64,000 nt of DNA from Ignavibacteria bacterium (GCA_016873895.1 VGVV01000003.1:186001-250000), one strand, 5' to 3'; shown: positions 1-8,143, counted from the first letter of the stretch. Made by a program: numbers and translations. The notes: a model not told the origin generated them from the letters alone.

Positions 1-938
1 CCCGAGCAGTATCCCACCTCTTTCATCATCTCAAGATCGTATAGCGTTCGCTGCTCAAGACGTTGAGCCTCGAGAAGCAAATTATTTTCTCGGAGGTCCT
101 TGAGTCGCGAAATCAACTCTTCTTTGATGTCCACCATAGCACGAGCAAGATTCGACTGCGACGTAACGAACAGACGAGCAGGATAGAGAAGTACCTTATC
201 TACCTTTTCTATCGTCTTACCGTCTCTTCTGTCAATCCATGAAATCGACTCAATCAGATCATCAAAGAGTTCTACACGAATTGCTCGGTTGTCTTCGTCC
301 GCAGGCATGATGTCAACGATGTCTCCACGAACACGAAATGTGCCTCGTGTAAACTCAAAATCATTGCGACTGTAGTGAATGTCGCTTAAACGGTATAGTA
401 GCTTCTGACGTGAAACTTCCTGACCGACCTTGAGCAGTAACAACTGGTCTTTGAAGTCGGCTTTGGCTCCAATGCCGTAGATGCAGGACACAGAAGCAAT
501 GACAATAACGTCTCGGCGACCCTCCACCAACGCACTTGTTGCGCGAAGGCGCAGTCTGTCGATCTCATCGTTTACTGAGAAGTCTTTTTCGATGTAGACA
601 TCAGTCGTCGGAACATATGCTTCAGGTTGGTAGTAGTCATAATACGATATGAAGAACTCAACCGCATTATTCGGAAAGAAGCTTTTGAATTCGCCGTAGA
701 GTTGGGCAGCCAGCGTCTTATTTGGAGAAATGATGAGCGTTGGACGCTGCGTGGTTTGGATCACGTTAGACATGGTAAACGTCTTGCCCGACCCTGTTAC
801 GCCAAGAAGTGTCTGAAACTTGCGTCCTTCGTACACTCCTTCCACAAGCTCCGCGATGGCCTTGGGCTGATCGCCCGATGGTTGGTACTTCGTTACAATC
901 GAAAACGGGATAAATTCTTGTGTTAGGTCGGTTGACAT
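1..938 (-). CDS. uvrB: UvrABC system protein B, N-terminal part (cut by window edge)
   Basis: DNA helicase-like damage-recognition subunit of nucleotide excision repair; it takes damaged DNA from UvrA and positions UvrC. The minus frame is open from the ATG at 938 to the left edge, giving 312 codons of a protein normally near 660-700 residues, so the C-terminal half lies outside. The translation opens MSTDLTQEFIPFSIV and soon gives the family phrase for 'PSGDQPKAIAEL'. Walker A GVTGSGKT is at about residue 45, followed by SPNKTLAAQLYGEFK. The beta-hairpin signature YYDYYQPEAYVP is at about residue 95. Divergent from the membrane protein at 975. A weak -7-like TACGTTCG lies only 4 nt before the ATG (943-950). 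Confidence 0.95.
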   Translation of the reverse strand, partial: MSTDLTQEFIPFSIVTKYQPSGDQPKAIAELVEGVYEGRKFQTLLGVTGSGKTFTMSNVIQTTQRPTLIISPNKTLAAQLYGEFKSFFPNNAVEFFISYYDYYQPEAYVPTTDVYIEKDFSVNDEIDRLRLRATSALVEGRRDVIVIASVSCIYGIGAKADFKDQLLLLKVGQEVSRQKLLYRLSDIHYSRNDFEFTRGTFRVRGDIVDIMPADEDNRAIRVELFDDLIESISWIDRRDGKTIEKVDKVLLYPARLFVTSQSNLARAMVDIKEELISRLKDLRENNLLLEAQRLEQRTLYDLEMMKEVGYCS

Positions 939-974
939 TGTGCGAACGTAAGGATATGATGCGATATTCGCAGA

Positions 975-2333
975 ATGGATCACAGGTCTTGGCTTTGCCG
1001 CATAATTGCAACGTTGCTTGTTGGTGGATTGTTCCGCCTGTTCTTGCTCGTTGGGCCGCTTGCTACCATGCCACAGACAGAGGATGGCCCTTCGTATCGC
1101 AAGCAGGCCCTGGAGATACTCGACGGAACAGCTGGTCACTTCTATTTTCCACCAGGAACAGCCTTATCTGCTGTGCCGTTTTATGCGCTTTGTGGTAACT
1201 CCGAGCATGTAGATCATGCCGTGGCTTCGTTCTTGTGGATTCTTTTTGCTGTTTCGTGTTCTTGGCTTGCTTGGCTGGTTCTGGAAGATAAGCGTGCCGC
1301 ATGGGTAGCAGCCTTGCTGGCTTCATTCCTACCTCATACCATTTTGGCTACGGCAACGATATCTTCGCAGCCACTCAACGCAGCCCTGGTTGCCTGTGTC
1401 CTGTCTCTTTGCTTACTAACGTACAGATCGTATTCGCTCAAATGGTGGCTACTTATCAGCATTGCTGCAGGGTTGGCGGTTGTCACTCGCCCGGCAACTG
1501 GAGTGCTCCTCATTTTGCTAATTGGCTACCTCCTTGACTTGCGCAAGCGCAACCTTGTTTCTTGGTTGCAGGTATGGGGCTCTCTCGGTTTGCTCGTTGT
1601 AGGTGTCTCGAGTTTTGTCTACCCGGTGATGCTGCACAATAGTCGGTGCGGGCAGGGGATGACGATATCAACAAACAGCGAATGGAACATGTTAGTGGGA
1701 AACAATCCATACACTCCAGACTACAAGACAGGGCATATGGGTCAGCGTCGATTCGAACGCCTTCCAGAGGATGTTAGAGCTTATCTGACAGAGATACTGC
1801 CGCACGGAGAGCCAGCTGATGCCACATATGCGGATCGCATTGCCATGCGCGATACTGCAATCGCTTACATTCAAGACCATCCAATTCGGTTTTTATATCG
1901 CGTGCTAAATCGTCTACGAGCTTTTTGGGGAATGGATTATACGGCTGCCCGTGAGCTCCAAAACACGTTCCAACTCTCTGTGGCTCCGACTGTCGCATTG
2001 TTAGTCGTTGAAGGTGGCGGTTTTGTGATAGTGCTCTTTCTGGCTGTTTGCGCCTTGATGTTTGGAAGTCTCAGTAGCTGGTATCGCCTGGGCTTCTACG
2101 TAGTGGCAAGCTGCATGATGGCCCCGTACCTTGTCGCTTTTACAGTTCCAAAGTACCACACAGTCGTTTTGCCAATACTCTTTCCACTCGCGGCTGCATT
2201 CGTTGTTGCGTTGCGCGACGGTATTATCCAAAATGAAGGATTAAAGAATCGTCGTAACACATTGATTATCATGATGATGGTATTCGTATTACTGCAGGTT
2301 GAGCATGTTTTCCACATTGTGGATAATCGTTAG
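975..2333 (+). CDS. GT39-like multi-span membrane glycosyltransferase
   Basis: Predicted integral membrane protein of 452 residues with about ten hydrophobic helices. The layout resembles the ArnT/PMT (GT39, GT-C fold) group: a first helix, then an acidic extracellular loop (TEDGPSYRKQALEIL, about residues 35-49) holding the candidate catalytic acid and the common 'FYFPPGTAL' type phrase. Helical hairpins follow, and a soluble loop NSEWNMLVGNNPYTPDY at about residues 236-252 resembles loops in bacterial dolichyl-P-mannose-type transferases. Such enzymes move a sugar from a polyprenyl phosphate to protein or lipid on the outer face of the inner membrane. Donor and acceptor cannot be told from sequence. 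It stands alone between uvrB (divergent) and queA. Confidence 0.65.
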   Translation: MDHRSWLCRIIATLLVGGLFRLFLLVGPLATMPQTEDGPSYRKQALEILDGTAGHFYFPPGTALSAVPFYALCGNSEHVDHAVASFLWILFAVSCSWLAWLVLEDKRAAWVAALLASFLPHTILATATISSQPLNAALVACVLSLCLLTYRSYSLKWWLLISIAAGLAVVTRPATGVLLILLIGYLLDLRKRNLVSWLQVWGSLGLLVVGVSSFVYPVMLHNSRCGQGMTISTNSEWNMLVGNNPYTPDYKTGHMGQRRFERLPEDVRAYLTEILPHGEPADATYADRIAMRDTAIAYIQDHPIRFLYRVLNRLRAFWGMDYTAARELQNTFQLSVAPTVALLVVEGGGFVIVLFLAVCALMFGSLSSWYRLGFYVVASCMMAPYLVAFTVPKYHTVVLPILFPLAAAFVVALRDGIIQNEGLKNRRNTLIIMMMVFVLLQVEHVFHIVDNR

Positions 2334-2374
2334 AATAGGGTACATTTCAACTAGACATCGGCATTTTATAGCCG

Positions 2375-2382
2375 TATCTTTG
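2375..2382 (+). promoter_or_regulatory. Bacteroidota-type -7 box TATCTTTG before queA
   Basis: Exact match to the TAnnTTTG -7 element, 34 nt before the queA ATG. No TTG is found 19-21 nt upstream, so only the downstream half of the promoter is supported. Confidence 0.5.
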
Positions 2383-2416
2383 CAGTGTTTCCTCAATACT
2401 GTGAAGGCCACCGGCC

Positions 2417-3463
2417 ATGAAATTATCCGAATTCAAGTTTTCGGTACCTAAGAACTCTGTAGCAAAGCAACCAGCAAGTCCAAGAGATAAAGCCAAAATG
2501 ATGGTTCTCAATCGCGAAACGGGCGAAATTGAGGATAAGGAGTTCAAGGATATTCTCTCCTACATGAAGGCAGGCGATGTAATCGTTGTTAACGATACTA
2601 AGGTATTCCCAGCACGTCTGTTCGGCAAGAAGGAAAAGACCAACGCCAAGATTGAGGTACTGTTACTGCGTGAACTCAAGGCACAGGAACGAATCTGGGA
2701 TGTTTTGGTTGAACCAGCTCGTAAAGTGCGCATAGGGAACAAGATCTACTTTGACAATAACCGCTTTTATTGCGAAATCATCGATAACACTACCTCTCGT
2801 GGACGCACAGTGCGTTTTTCCTATGATGGCGACCTACATGAGGTAATCGAAACGATCGGCCAAATGCCAATCCCTGAGTACATCAAACGAGAGCCAACAG
2901 AGCAGGACAAGCAAGATTATCAATGTGTATTCGCCAATCCCAGCAAGGTTGGTTCAATTGCACCACCAACTGCGGGGCTACACTTTTCCCAGAAGCTCCT
3001 GAAAGCAGCAGAAAAGAAGGGTGTGAAAATTGCCACCGTTCAACTGAACATCGGTCAAGGCATCTTTGAGACCATTGAGGTGGAAGACTTAACAAAGCAC
3101 CGTATGTACAGCGAGTACTTTGAGATCACTAAGGACTCTGCAGATGTTATCAATAAAGCGCTGAAGTCCAAGCGTAACGTCTACGCTGTAGGTTGCAGTG
3201 TTGCACGTGCGCTGGAGTCGAGCGTGCTCACAAGTGGCATCGTGAAGCCAAATAGGGGCTGGACTGATAAGTTCATCCACCCGCCGTATGAGTTCAAGAT
3301 TGCAAATAGGTTCATCACCAACTTTCATCAGCCCGCCTCTCCGTCGTTGCTAGTTGCAACAGCCTATGCTGGCGGTAAAGATCCAATGTTCAAGGCTTAC
3401 AAGCGCGCAATGAAGAGCGGTTATCGCTTGTTTGCCTATGGCGATGCCCTGATGATCATTTAA
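2417..3463 (+). CDS. queA: S-adenosylmethionine:tRNA ribosyltransferase-isomerase
   Basis: Penultimate step of queuosine synthesis: transfers and isomerises the ribosyl group of SAM onto 7-aminomethyl-7-deazaguanine at tRNA position 34, giving epoxyqueuosine. 348 residues, normal for the family. It begins MKLSEFKFSVPKNSVAKQPA. The VVNDTKVFPARLFGKK block is at about residues 56-71, the AGLHFSQKLL block (standard 'PTAGLHFT') near residue 190, and NFHQPASPSLLV near the C terminus; all are QueA signatures. Preceded by a TATCTTTG box. The next step upstream in the pathway, Tgt, is encoded at 47898, so the two are not linked in an operon here. Confidence 0.97.
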   Translation: MKLSEFKFSVPKNSVAKQPASPRDKAKMMVLNRETGEIEDKEFKDILSYMKAGDVIVVNDTKVFPARLFGKKEKTNAKIEVLLLRELKAQERIWDVLVEPARKVRIGNKIYFDNNRFYCEIIDNTTSRGRTVRFSYDGDLHEVIETIGQMPIPEYIKREPTEQDKQDYQCVFANPSKVGSIAPPTAGLHFSQKLLKAAEKKGVKIATVQLNIGQGIFETIEVEDLTKHRMYSEYFEITKDSADVINKALKSKRNVYAVGCSVARALESSVLTSGIVKPNRGWTDKFIHPPYEFKIANRFITNFHQPASPSLLVATAYAGGKDPMFKAYKRAMKSGYRLFAYGDALMII

Positions 3464-3485
3464 TTCCTAACGAACACATTCGATC

Positions 3486-4994
3486 ATGACGTCATATCAA
3501 AAACTACTCCGTGTGATGAACACGGTGGCAGACCTCGGTGCAGCCAGCGCTATCCTGGGTTGGGATCAGGAAACATACATGCCTGACGGATCGGTATCCG
3601 GCAGGGCAAACCAGCTTTCTACGATTTCGTCCCTGATTCACCATCATATGACGTCAGACGAGACAAAGCAACTTGTGTCGCAAGTTCAGGCTGAGCTATC
3701 TACACTGTCCGAACCGGAGAAGCGGATCGTTGCAACGTTTGTGCGGGATCATGAACAGGCAACAAAGCTACCAGTGGAGTTAGTCGAGGAAATGTCGCAC
3801 ACTGCTGCCCTTGCCCAAGACGCGTGGAAGAGAGCTCGTGCGGCCAGCGACTTTTCAATCTTCGAACCGATGCTCAAGAAAACGGTCGATTTAAAGCGCT
3901 GCGAAGCTGAGTTGCTTGGTCCGGCCTCCCATCCGTACGACAACCTCTTGGATCAGTATGAACCCGGCTTGACTGTTGAGGTTATTACACCTGTGTTCGA
4001 GCGACTGAGAAAGGGAACTGTGGCTCTACTCGAGAACATCCATGAGGCACAGGGTAAGGTCTCCGACGCAGTGCTTTACAAGTCATACAGTCGCGACACG
4101 CAACTCGAGGTAGCAAGGCAGATCATTCAAGTGCTCGGGTTCGACTTCTCGACAGGACGGGTTGACCTATCTGCGCACCCCTTCTGCACGAACTTCGGCA
4201 AGCATGATGTGCGCTTAACAACACGCATTCGTGAACAGGATTTGCGTTCATGTCTGTTTGGGCTTATCCATGAGGCTGGACATGGCATGTATGAACAGGG
4301 CATTGGCAGTGTCTACGAGCGAACCCCAGCGGGGCAGGGGGCGAGCATGGGTATTCATGAATCTCAATCGCTCTTTTGGGAGAATGTTATTGCTCGCAGC
4401 GAGGATTTCTGGATGTGGGCATTCCCACTTCTTCAGAAGAAGTTCCCAGAACAAACCAACACTCTTACACCGCGTGATTTCTACCGAGCAATCAACAAAA
4501 TGCAACCGTCTCTCAATCGCGTTGAAAGCGACGAGTTGACGTATAATCTGCACATTATCGTGCGATTTGAGATAGAGCGAGACCTTATAGCCGGCGTAAT
4601 AGAAGTTGCGGATGTGCCTCGCATTTGGAATGAGAAGATGCAGACCTCGCTTGGTGTTGTTCCCCCCAATGATGCTGAAGGCTGCTTGCAGGATGTGCAC
4701 TGGTCTTTTGGGGGCATTGGGTACTTCCCTAGCTATACTCTGGGTAAGCTCTATGCTGCTATGGAGTGGAATAGAATGCAGCAAGACATCCCAGATGTGC
4801 GCGATCAGATTCGTGCTGGTAGATTCGATTCTATTCTCGCGTGGCTACGCTCGAACATTCATGTTGTAGGTCGCAGCGAGACACCAAGTGAAATAGTCAT
4901 GCGCGTGTGTGGACGCCCCCTGACAGAGGAAGATTTCCTCACATACGTTGGCATCAAGGCTCACGACGTCTATGAAATCGCGAAAATTTGCTAA
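3486..4994 (+). CDS. M32 family carboxypeptidase (carboxypeptidase Taq)
   Basis: Cytoplasmic zinc metallocarboxypeptidase removing C-terminal residues from peptides, broad specificity except before proline. 502 residues matches the family (about 500). The zinc motif HEAGH is at residues 262-266, inside LIHEAGHGMYEQGI. Other family blocks seen are SAILGWDQETYMP near the N terminus, the HPFCT motif at about residue 230, and an IRF-type motif in HIIVRFEIERDLI. Starts 22 nt after queA, same strand, and overlaps the next gene by 23 nt, which suggests cotranscription. Confidence 0.93.
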   Translation: MTSYQKLLRVMNTVADLGAASAILGWDQETYMPDGSVSGRANQLSTISSLIHHHMTSDETKQLVSQVQAELSTLSEPEKRIVATFVRDHEQATKLPVELVEEMSHTAALAQDAWKRARAASDFSIFEPMLKKTVDLKRCEAELLGPASHPYDNLLDQYEPGLTVEVITPVFERLRKGTVALLENIHEAQGKVSDAVLYKSYSRDTQLEVARQIIQVLGFDFSTGRVDLSAHPFCTNFGKHDVRLTTRIREQDLRSCLFGLIHEAGHGMYEQGIGSVYERTPAGQGASMGIHESQSLFWENVIARSEDFWMWAFPLLQKKFPEQTNTLTPRDFYRAINKMQPSLNRVESDELTYNLHIIVRFEIERDLIAGVIEVADVPRIWNEKMQTSLGVVPPNDAEGCLQDVHWSFGGIGYFPSYTLGKLYAAMEWNRMQQDIPDVRDQIRAGRFDSILAWLRSNIHVVGRSETPSEIVMRVCGRPLTEEDFLTYVGIKAHDVYEIAKIC

Positions 4995-5661
4995 GAATGT
5001 TACTGATTTTCTCACACATCTCTCTCTGCCATGCAAGCTACCGGATGGCATAGATGTACTTCTGCCATATGCCAGTGAAGAGGTATGCCGAGTTGTGCAG
5101 CAGATGTGCGCTACGTACTATTCAAGCCCTGACAGGCGTATTGCGATTTGGGGTATAAATCCCGGACGATTTGGTGCTGGACTCACTGGCCTGGCTTTTA
5201 CGGATCCCTACGCTGTTGACCATCTGCTTGGTATTACCTCGGCACTTTCTGGGAGACGAGAGTTGTCGGCCAAGTTTGTGCAGAAAGTCATTGAACAGTT
5301 TGGCGGTCCGCAGCTTTTCTACAGACATTTCTATGTCACTGCATTGTCGCCGTTGGGATACATAAAGGGCACAAAGAATCTCAACTTTTACGACGATCCG
5401 CGTCTACAAAGCACGCTAACATCGCAGATCCAATCGTGGGTACGCGAGCAGCTTGAATTCGGTATACGGCGCGATGTTACAATTGTGCTTGGTACCGGTA
5501 AGTTGAAGTTATTTTTTGAGCGTGAGATACGACAGCAGTGTGGTTTTTCTGATGTCATCTATCTTGAACATCCGCGTTTCATCATGCAATACCGTCGCAA
5601 GCGAATCCACGAATATTGCGACCGATACGTTTCCACGCTCCAAGACGTGATGGTGGTTTGA
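4972..5661 (+). CDS. DUF4918 / SMUG2-like uracil-DNA glycosylase family protein
   Basis: Predicted base-excision DNA glycosylase of the uracil-DNA glycosylase superfamily, 229 residues from the ATG at 4972. The key stretch AIWGINPGRFGAGLTGLAF resembles the G-I-N-P-G-R water-activating loop of SMUG2/DUF4918 proteins. The C-terminal HPRFIMQYRRKRIHEY fits the H-P-R DNA-intercalation loop plus the typical tail. Activity on uracil or other deaminated bases is inferred from the family. The upstream in-frame ATG at 4948 would deepen the overlap with the peptidase gene, so 4972 (23-nt overlap) is preferred. Confidence 0.8.
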   Translation: MKSRKFAKNVTDFLTHLSLPCKLPDGIDVLLPYASEEVCRVVQQMCATYYSSPDRRIAIWGINPGRFGAGLTGLAFTDPYAVDHLLGITSALSGRRELSAKFVQKVIEQFGGPQLFYRHFYVTALSPLGYIKGTKNLNFYDDPRLQSTLTSQIQSWVREQLEFGIRRDVTIVLGTGKLKLFFEREIRQQCGFSDVIYLEHPRFIMQYRRKRIHEYCDRYVSTLQDVMVV

Positions 5662-5677
5662 GTGTCATAGCGTTACC

Positions 5678-5708
5678 TTGCCACTATTGATCTGTGTGAC
5701 TATCTTTG
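5678..5708 (+). promoter_or_regulatory. Promoter of the tRNA-Thr gene (TTG-N20-TATCTTTG)
   Basis: TTG at 5678-5680 and TATCTTTG at 5701-5708 are separated by 20 nt, the full -33/-7 consensus known for Bacteroidota primary sigma factor. The tRNA begins 9 nt after the -7 box. This is the best promoter in the window and the anchor for reading the weaker ones. Confidence 0.85.
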
Positions 5709-5717
5709 CAACGTCAA

Positions 5718-5790
5718 GCCAATGTAGCTCAGCTGGTAGAGCAGCTCATTCGTAATGAGCAGGTCACCGGTTCAAGTCCGGTCATTGGCT
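5718..5790 (+). tRNA. tRNA-Thr, anticodon CGT
   Basis: 73-nt cloverleaf. A perfect 7-bp acceptor stem pairs GCCAATG (5718-5724) with CATTGGC (5783-5789). The D arm contains AGCTCAGCTGGTAGAGC. The anticodon stem GCTCA/TGAGC encloses loop TTCGTAA with anticodon CGT, and the T arm has GGTTCAAGTCC. The discriminator is T, as usual for threonine tRNAs. CCA is not encoded (next bases CAC). It decodes ACG. A lipoprotein gene and the ccm operon follow on the same strand with no terminator seen between. Confidence 0.97.
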
Positions 5791-5840
5791 CACATCCGCC
5801 GCACTGGTTACTGCACCAGGCGGCGTTATTATTATGGTTT

Positions 5841-6221
5841 ATGATGCATACATCAAGAATATTACCTGTTCTGTTTTTTGCCGTGAGTGTGCTGTGGTCA
5901 TGCACGAGACAGACGGATTTTGGCGAAGACATTACCGTGTCGAATCAGCCCCTTACAGTATCACAAGCACGAAGCCTGCCCAACCGTGGTAAGACGGTTG
6001 TTGTCAGGGGTGTCATTACTGAAGTATGTCAGGATGAGGGGTGTTGGTTTGCACTCGTAGACGACCGTGCAGAGATCACTACCAGGTTTAAACTCGATGG
6101 CATTGGTATACCTGTGATCTCGCGGGGAACTGTGTTGGTGAAGGGTGTTGTTCGTGACACTGTAATCGGAAACAGTTATGTACCTGAGCTCCACGCACGG
6201 GGCGTGAAGTTCGTAAATTAG
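5841..6221 (+). CDS. DUF4920-like lipoprotein, first gene of the ccm operon
   Basis: Small exported protein of 126 residues. The signal peptide ends in a lipobox (LWSC, Cys at about residue 20), so it should be lipid-anchored. The mature part (GKTVVVRGVITEVCQDEGC, then WFALVDDRAEITTRFK and GTVLVKGVVRD) has the strand pattern of a small OB-fold, like the DUF4920/DUF4369-type proteins of Bacteroidota. Function is not established. The CQDEGCW pair of cysteines is notable for a possible redox or heme role (inference). The frame is open through the tRNA, but the double ATG at 5841/5844 is the only start giving a signal peptide. It lies 5 nt before ccmC, so it is probably in the ccm operon. Confidence 0.65.
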   Translation: MMHTSRILPVLFFAVSVLWSCTRQTDFGEDITVSNQPLTVSQARSLPNRGKTVVVRGVITEVCQDEGCWFALVDDRAEITTRFKLDGIGIPVISRGTVLVKGVVRDTVIGNSYVPELHARGVKFVN

Positions 6222-6226
6222 CAGCC

Positions 6227-7258
6227 ATGAAATACGCATTGATGCTTGGGGGAGTGCTACTTGGTGTAGTCTTAGGATTTTACCCTAGGCCGTTTGGTAG
6301 CCGGAAGCCTAATTGGTGGCGAGTACTGGCCATTGTAGCTGTTACTGGCACAATTGTCCTTGCTATCATTCCCCCTATAGCAGGCAATGTCCGCGATGTC
6401 GTAACTCAGAGTCGTATTGATTCGCTCAAGATCGTGCCTGCCCTGGTCGTCATTGATAAGAGCGGTGCTCAGCTCGTTGATGCTCGTGCTGCCAATGTGA
6501 GTGTCTCAATCACAGATGCTTCACGTGCGATGATTGCAAAGCTACCGCGTCAAGTGGATGTTGTCCTAGGCCTTCGTCGTAACTCGAGTGACGCCATAGT
6601 TGAAGTTGCTTCGATCGTGGTGATCGAACCGGCCATAACGTTACCCTACATTGTAGGCCTTGAAGAACGAGCACGCATCATTTTTTTCCACGTACCAATG
6701 TCGTGGGTGGCTATCATCGCCTTTCTCGTCTCAATGATTTTTGCGATAACGTATTTACGAAAACGCGATATCATGGATGATGACGTTTCAACTTCTGCTG
6801 CGTCGGTGGGAACACTATTCACTCTCCTAGCTACTGTTACAGGTTCTGTGTGGGCGAAGTTTAATTGGGGTTCGTTTTGGAACTGGGACCCAAGAGAGTC
6901 TTCCATATTTATACTCCTCCTCATTTATGCAGCGTACTTTCTTCTGCGTTCTGCAATTGAAGATCCTGAGCGTAGGGCAAGATTGTCTGCTTTGTACTCG
7001 GTGCTGGCCTTTCTAACAGCTCCTTTTCTCATTTTTGTGTTGCCAAGATTGGTTCCTGGATTGCATCCGGGAAGTGCCGATGACACTAATGCGGGTCCAC
7101 TGCTGTCCCCGAAGTCTTCGGACATCAACCTTACAAAGCAGATCGTATTTGGCTTAGCGCTGTTTGCCTTCACGATGGTGTACTTCTGGTTGATGAATCT
7201 TCACGTACGGACAACGCGGGTTATTCGTCAACGTTCAACAAAGGAGCAGATACAATGA
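6227..7258 (+). CDS. ccmC: Cytochrome c maturation protein CcmC with N-terminal extension
   Basis: Inner-membrane heme-handling protein that helps load heme on CcmE. The C-terminal 200 residues are canonical: the first heme His in IIFFHVPMSWVA (about residues 145-156), the tryptophan-rich WGSFWNWDPRESS at about residue 212, and the second His in LVPGLHPGS. Six helices are expected there. At 343 residues it is about 100 longer than usual. The first 140 residues hold two hydrophobic segments (about 3-20 and 31-53), then a roughly 85-residue soluble stretch rich in V/I/A strands that is not part of standard CcmC. The stop overlaps ccmD by 4 nt (ATGA). Confidence 0.92.
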   Translation: MKYALMLGGVLLGVVLGFYPRPFGSRKPNWWRVLAIVAVTGTIVLAIIPPIAGNVRDVVTQSRIDSLKIVPALVVIDKSGAQLVDARAANVSVSITDASRAMIAKLPRQVDVVLGLRRNSSDAIVEVASIVVIEPAITLPYIVGLEERARIIFFHVPMSWVAIIAFLVSMIFAITYLRKRDIMDDDVSTSAASVGTLFTLLATVTGSVWAKFNWGSFWNWDPRESSIFILLLIYAAYFLLRSAIEDPERRARLSALYSVLAFLTAPFLIFVLPRLVPGLHPGSADDTNAGPLLSPKSSDINLTKQIVFGLALFAFTMVYFWLMNLHVRTTRVIRQRSTKEQIQ

Positions 7259-7380
7259 TGCAATTATTGTCAGACTATCCACTATACGTTGTTCTAGCCA
7301 CCGCTCTGATCATCTGGGCTGGGATTGCTCTCTATTTGCAGCGCATAGACGCGCGTCTTCACAAACTCGAATCGGAGTGA
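7255..7380 (+). CDS. ccmD: CcmD-like small membrane protein
   Basis: 41-residue open frame in the only gap between ccmC and ccmE. It starts with ATG ATG, overlaps the ccmC stop by 4 nt and ends in TGA at 7380. It has one hydrophobic helix (YVVLATALIIWAGIALYL, residues 11-28) and a basic/charged tail QRIDARLHKLESE, the layout of CcmD, which stabilises the CcmC-CcmE adaptor in the inner membrane. Identity rests on size, topology and position because CcmD is poorly conserved. Confidence 0.85.
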   Translation: MMQLLSDYPLYVVLATALIIWAGIALYLQRIDARLHKLESE

Positions 7381-7796
7381 ATGCAACCATGACACGTTCT
7401 ACGAAGAAGGTCATAATCGGTGGAATTACAATTGCAGTGCTTGCCTACATAGGGTTTTCAGCATTGGGCTCGAGCAGCATTGAGTATACCAGCATTCAGA
7501 AAGCCGAGCAACTAGGTAAGACGGTGCAGATTGTTGGGACATGGGTAAAAGACGGTGGATCGAAATACGATGCACAGGCGAACATCTTTCGGTTTTCGTT
7601 ACGTGATGAAAACGGGAAAGTGGTGCCAGTTGAACTCAACGGAGCAAAGCCCAACAACTTTGAAATTGCTGTGAGTGTTGTCGCAAAGGGTCGAATGGAA
7701 AACGGCGTCTTCAAGGCCTCGATGGTTTTAACAAAATGTCCCTCGAAGTATGAGGGTCAACCTGCAGATCAACACCAAGGCACGTCATCGTCATGA
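7377..7796 (+). CDS. ccmE: Heme chaperone CcmE, cysteine (CxxxY) type
   Basis: Membrane-anchored periplasmic OB-fold heme carrier of cytochrome c maturation. One N-terminal helix (KKVIIGGITIAVLAYIGFSA) is followed by a compact beta domain (YTSIQKAEQLGKTVQIVGTW, later VVAKGRMENGVFKASMVLTK). The usual heme-binding HxxxY is replaced by C-P-S-K-Y near the C terminus, the Cys variant known from archaea and some Desulfovibrio. Start: GTG at 7377 overlaps the ccmD stop as GTGA and is chosen for coupling; an ATG at 7389 is the alternative. A Ser/Gln-rich tail follows the motif. The stop overlaps the next gene by 4 nt. Confidence 0.9.
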   Translation: MNATMTRSTKKVIIGGITIAVLAYIGFSALGSSSIEYTSIQKAEQLGKTVQIVGTWVKDGGSKYDAQANIFRFSLRDENGKVVPVELNGAKPNNFEIAVSVVAKGRMENGVFKASMVLTKCPSKYEGQPADQHQGTSSS

Positions 7797-8143
7797 TACG
7801 TAAGCTCATCATTGGTTTAGCCATCGTCTTCATTCCTCTTGGAATTTGGTATGCCTACGAGTATGGTCGCCCTCTAGAAGTTGCGTTCTCCGATGCTATC
7901 GTAGGTGCAACCACATCATCAGAATCAGAACAGGCACCTAAGGTGGTAATCGTTGCACGTGTGCTTTCATTGCAATCAGACCACGATCTTCTTTGCAGCG
8001 ATACCACGGGTACAGAGTTTCGCATTGAGTATACTGGATCTCCGAATCCGCATGGCTTTGTATCGAATAAGGTCTACAGATTTCTCGGTCATGTTCACGA
8101 TGGGGCCGAACCGTACTTTCACGCAACACAATGGTTTGAGTAA
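7793..8143 (+). CDS. Unknown membrane-anchored protein between ccmE and ccmF
   Basis: 116 residues: an N-terminal helix (LIIGLAIVFIPLGIWYAYEY) and a predicted periplasmic domain of about 75 residues with alternating hydrophobic strands (KVVIVARVLSLQSD, TEFRIEYTG, KVYRFLGHVHDGAEPYFHATQ). The layout mirrors CcmE and suggests another small OB-like fold, but there is no CxxxY or HxxxY. It has one Cys (LLCSD) and several His near the end. Not recognised as a named family. Four-nt overlap with ccmE and one-base overlap (TAATG) with ccmF make it an integral operon member, so a role in heme delivery or CcmE-CcmF contact is plausible (inference). Confidence 0.6.
   Translation: MIRKLIIGLAIVFIPLGIWYAYEYGRPLEVAFSDAIVGATTSSESEQAPKVVIVARVLSLQSDHDLLCSDTTGTEFRIEYTGSPNPHGFVSNKVYRFLGHVHDGAEPYFHATQWFE

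Noticed and set aside
4248..4784. A 178-codon open frame on the minus strand inside the M32 carboxypeptidase gene.
   Set aside because: It lies wholly inside a well-supported gene, lacks any family motif, and its composition looks like a shadow of the sense frame.
5706..5840. Open frame running through the tRNA into the lipoprotein gene, giving a 171-residue product.
   Set aside because: The first 45 codons are the tRNA-Thr and its flank. The signal peptide and lipobox only work from ATG 5841/5844.
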